A DNA stretch of 14,521 bases from NCBI GenBank assembly GCA_014523665.1, contig JAATVR010000057.1:1-14521 (forward strand), read 5' to 3'. This document shows, one piece after another, positions 14,267 to 14,521 of the stretch; positions within the stretch are counted from its first letter, which is position 1, and each line of letters opens with the position of its first letter. Both the position numbers and the translations under genes were made by a program. The stretch comes from Nitrososphaerales archaeon TH526. Its GTDB lineage: Archaea; Thermoproteota; Nitrososphaeria; Nitrososphaerales; Nitrososphaeraceae. Under the pieces are notes generated by a model, which saw only the letters and a list, made by a program, of their open reading frames with translations, was not told the DNA's origin and did not search any database.

Positions 14267-14274
14267 TTATATTT
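14267..14274 (+). promoter_or_regulatory. TATA box of the arsenite transporter gene
   Basis: TTATATTT is centred about 27 bp upstream of the TTG at 14298; it supports that unusual start codon and a leaderless transcript. Confidence 0.5.
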
Positions 14275-14297
14275 GTGAACATAAATCAGAGACTTTA

Positions 14298-14521
14298 TTG
14301 ACATCCACAGGTACAAAAATTTATGAGAAAGAGCTTGATGTATTTAACAAGTATCTTTCGGTATGGGTGGCAATTTGTATTGTATTTGGTACATTAGTAG
14401 GATACTTTTTTCCTTCACTATCCGTCTTTCTGGCAGAGCTTGAATTTTCAAATGTCTCACTTCCTATAGCAGTAGTACTATTGATTATGATGTATCCAAT
14501 TATGCTCAACGTAAAATATTC
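14298..14521 (+). CDS. Arsenite efflux transporter, Acr3 family (5' part, cut by the window edge)
   Basis: The first 74 residues are visible from a TTG start (MTSTGTKIYEKELDVFNKYL); there is no ATG in frame before the second membrane helix. The helix VWVAICIVFGTLVGYFFPSL and then LPIAVVLLIMMYPIMLNVKY match the first two helices of Acr3, including the conserved MMYP motif and the following basic residue. Acr3 exports As(III) from the cytoplasm and has ten helices in about 350 residues, so most of the gene lies beyond the window. No ArsR-like regulator is visible upstream; the preceding 210 bp hold no gene. Confidence 0.85.
   Translation, partial: MTSTGTKIYEKELDVFNKYLSVWVAICIVFGTLVGYFFPSLSVFLAELEFSNVSLPIAVVLLIMMYPIMLNVKY

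Noticed and set aside
14083..14316. Minus-strand 77-codon frame between the PII-like and Acr3 genes
   Set aside because: Tyr/His/Asn-rich AT-driven composition, and it overlaps the promoter and start of the Acr3 gene.

Overview
The window looks like a chromosomal segment of a soil-type ammonia-oxidising archaeon (Nitrososphaerota/Thaumarchaeota, Nitrososphaerales-like, possibly close to Nitrosocosmicus). The assignment is an inference. It rests on low GC, on TATA boxes 24-30 bp upstream of start codons (leaderless transcription, twice with a TTG start), and on protein types I associate with this group: a PsbP-like secreted protein, a Roadblock-like domain protein, a PII-like protein and universal stress proteins. 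No ammonia-oxidation gene, rRNA or tRNA is visible.

Layout. 61-528: universal stress protein (Usp). 768-1355 (-): secreted PsbP-like protein. 1793-2848 (-): NAD-dependent formate dehydrogenase. It is divergent from 2952-3470 (+), a Roadblock-like protein with a C-terminal helix-turn-helix. The roughly 100-bp space between them holds a perfect 7-3-7 palindrome beside the promoter of the latter gene. 3785-4090: short secreted Gln/Pro/Asn-rich protein followed by a hairpin/T-tract terminator. 4155-6149 is gene-poor, with a 22-bp tandem repeat, a possible decayed minus-strand gene, a small one-CxxC protein (4868-5038) and a 38-residue single-span membrane peptide (5164-5280). 6150-7217: ten-span DMT/EamA transporter. 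7509-8519 (-): aldo/keto reductase.

8640-9845 is a decay zone. It holds a small open frame, a frameshifted and truncated tyrosine recombinase, and, fused directly to it, the 3' half of a second Usp gene. 10052-10594 encodes a membrane-anchored protein of a conserved family of unknown function. It is followed by a full-length P2-type Ca2+-like ATPase (10675-13455), a frameshifted PII-like gene (13744-14086) and the start of an Acr3-type arsenite efflux gene (14298 to the edge).

How the genes may work together. Most are single-gene transcription units concerned with stress, redox and transport (Usp, aldo/keto reductase, cation ATPase, arsenite efflux), as expected of an accessory, stress-related region. 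The most coherent unit is the formate dehydrogenase, the divergent putative DNA-binding protein and the palindrome between them, which could be a self-contained formate-responsive switch. I see no CRISPR array, no intact mobile element, and no clear sign of a wholly new multi-gene system.
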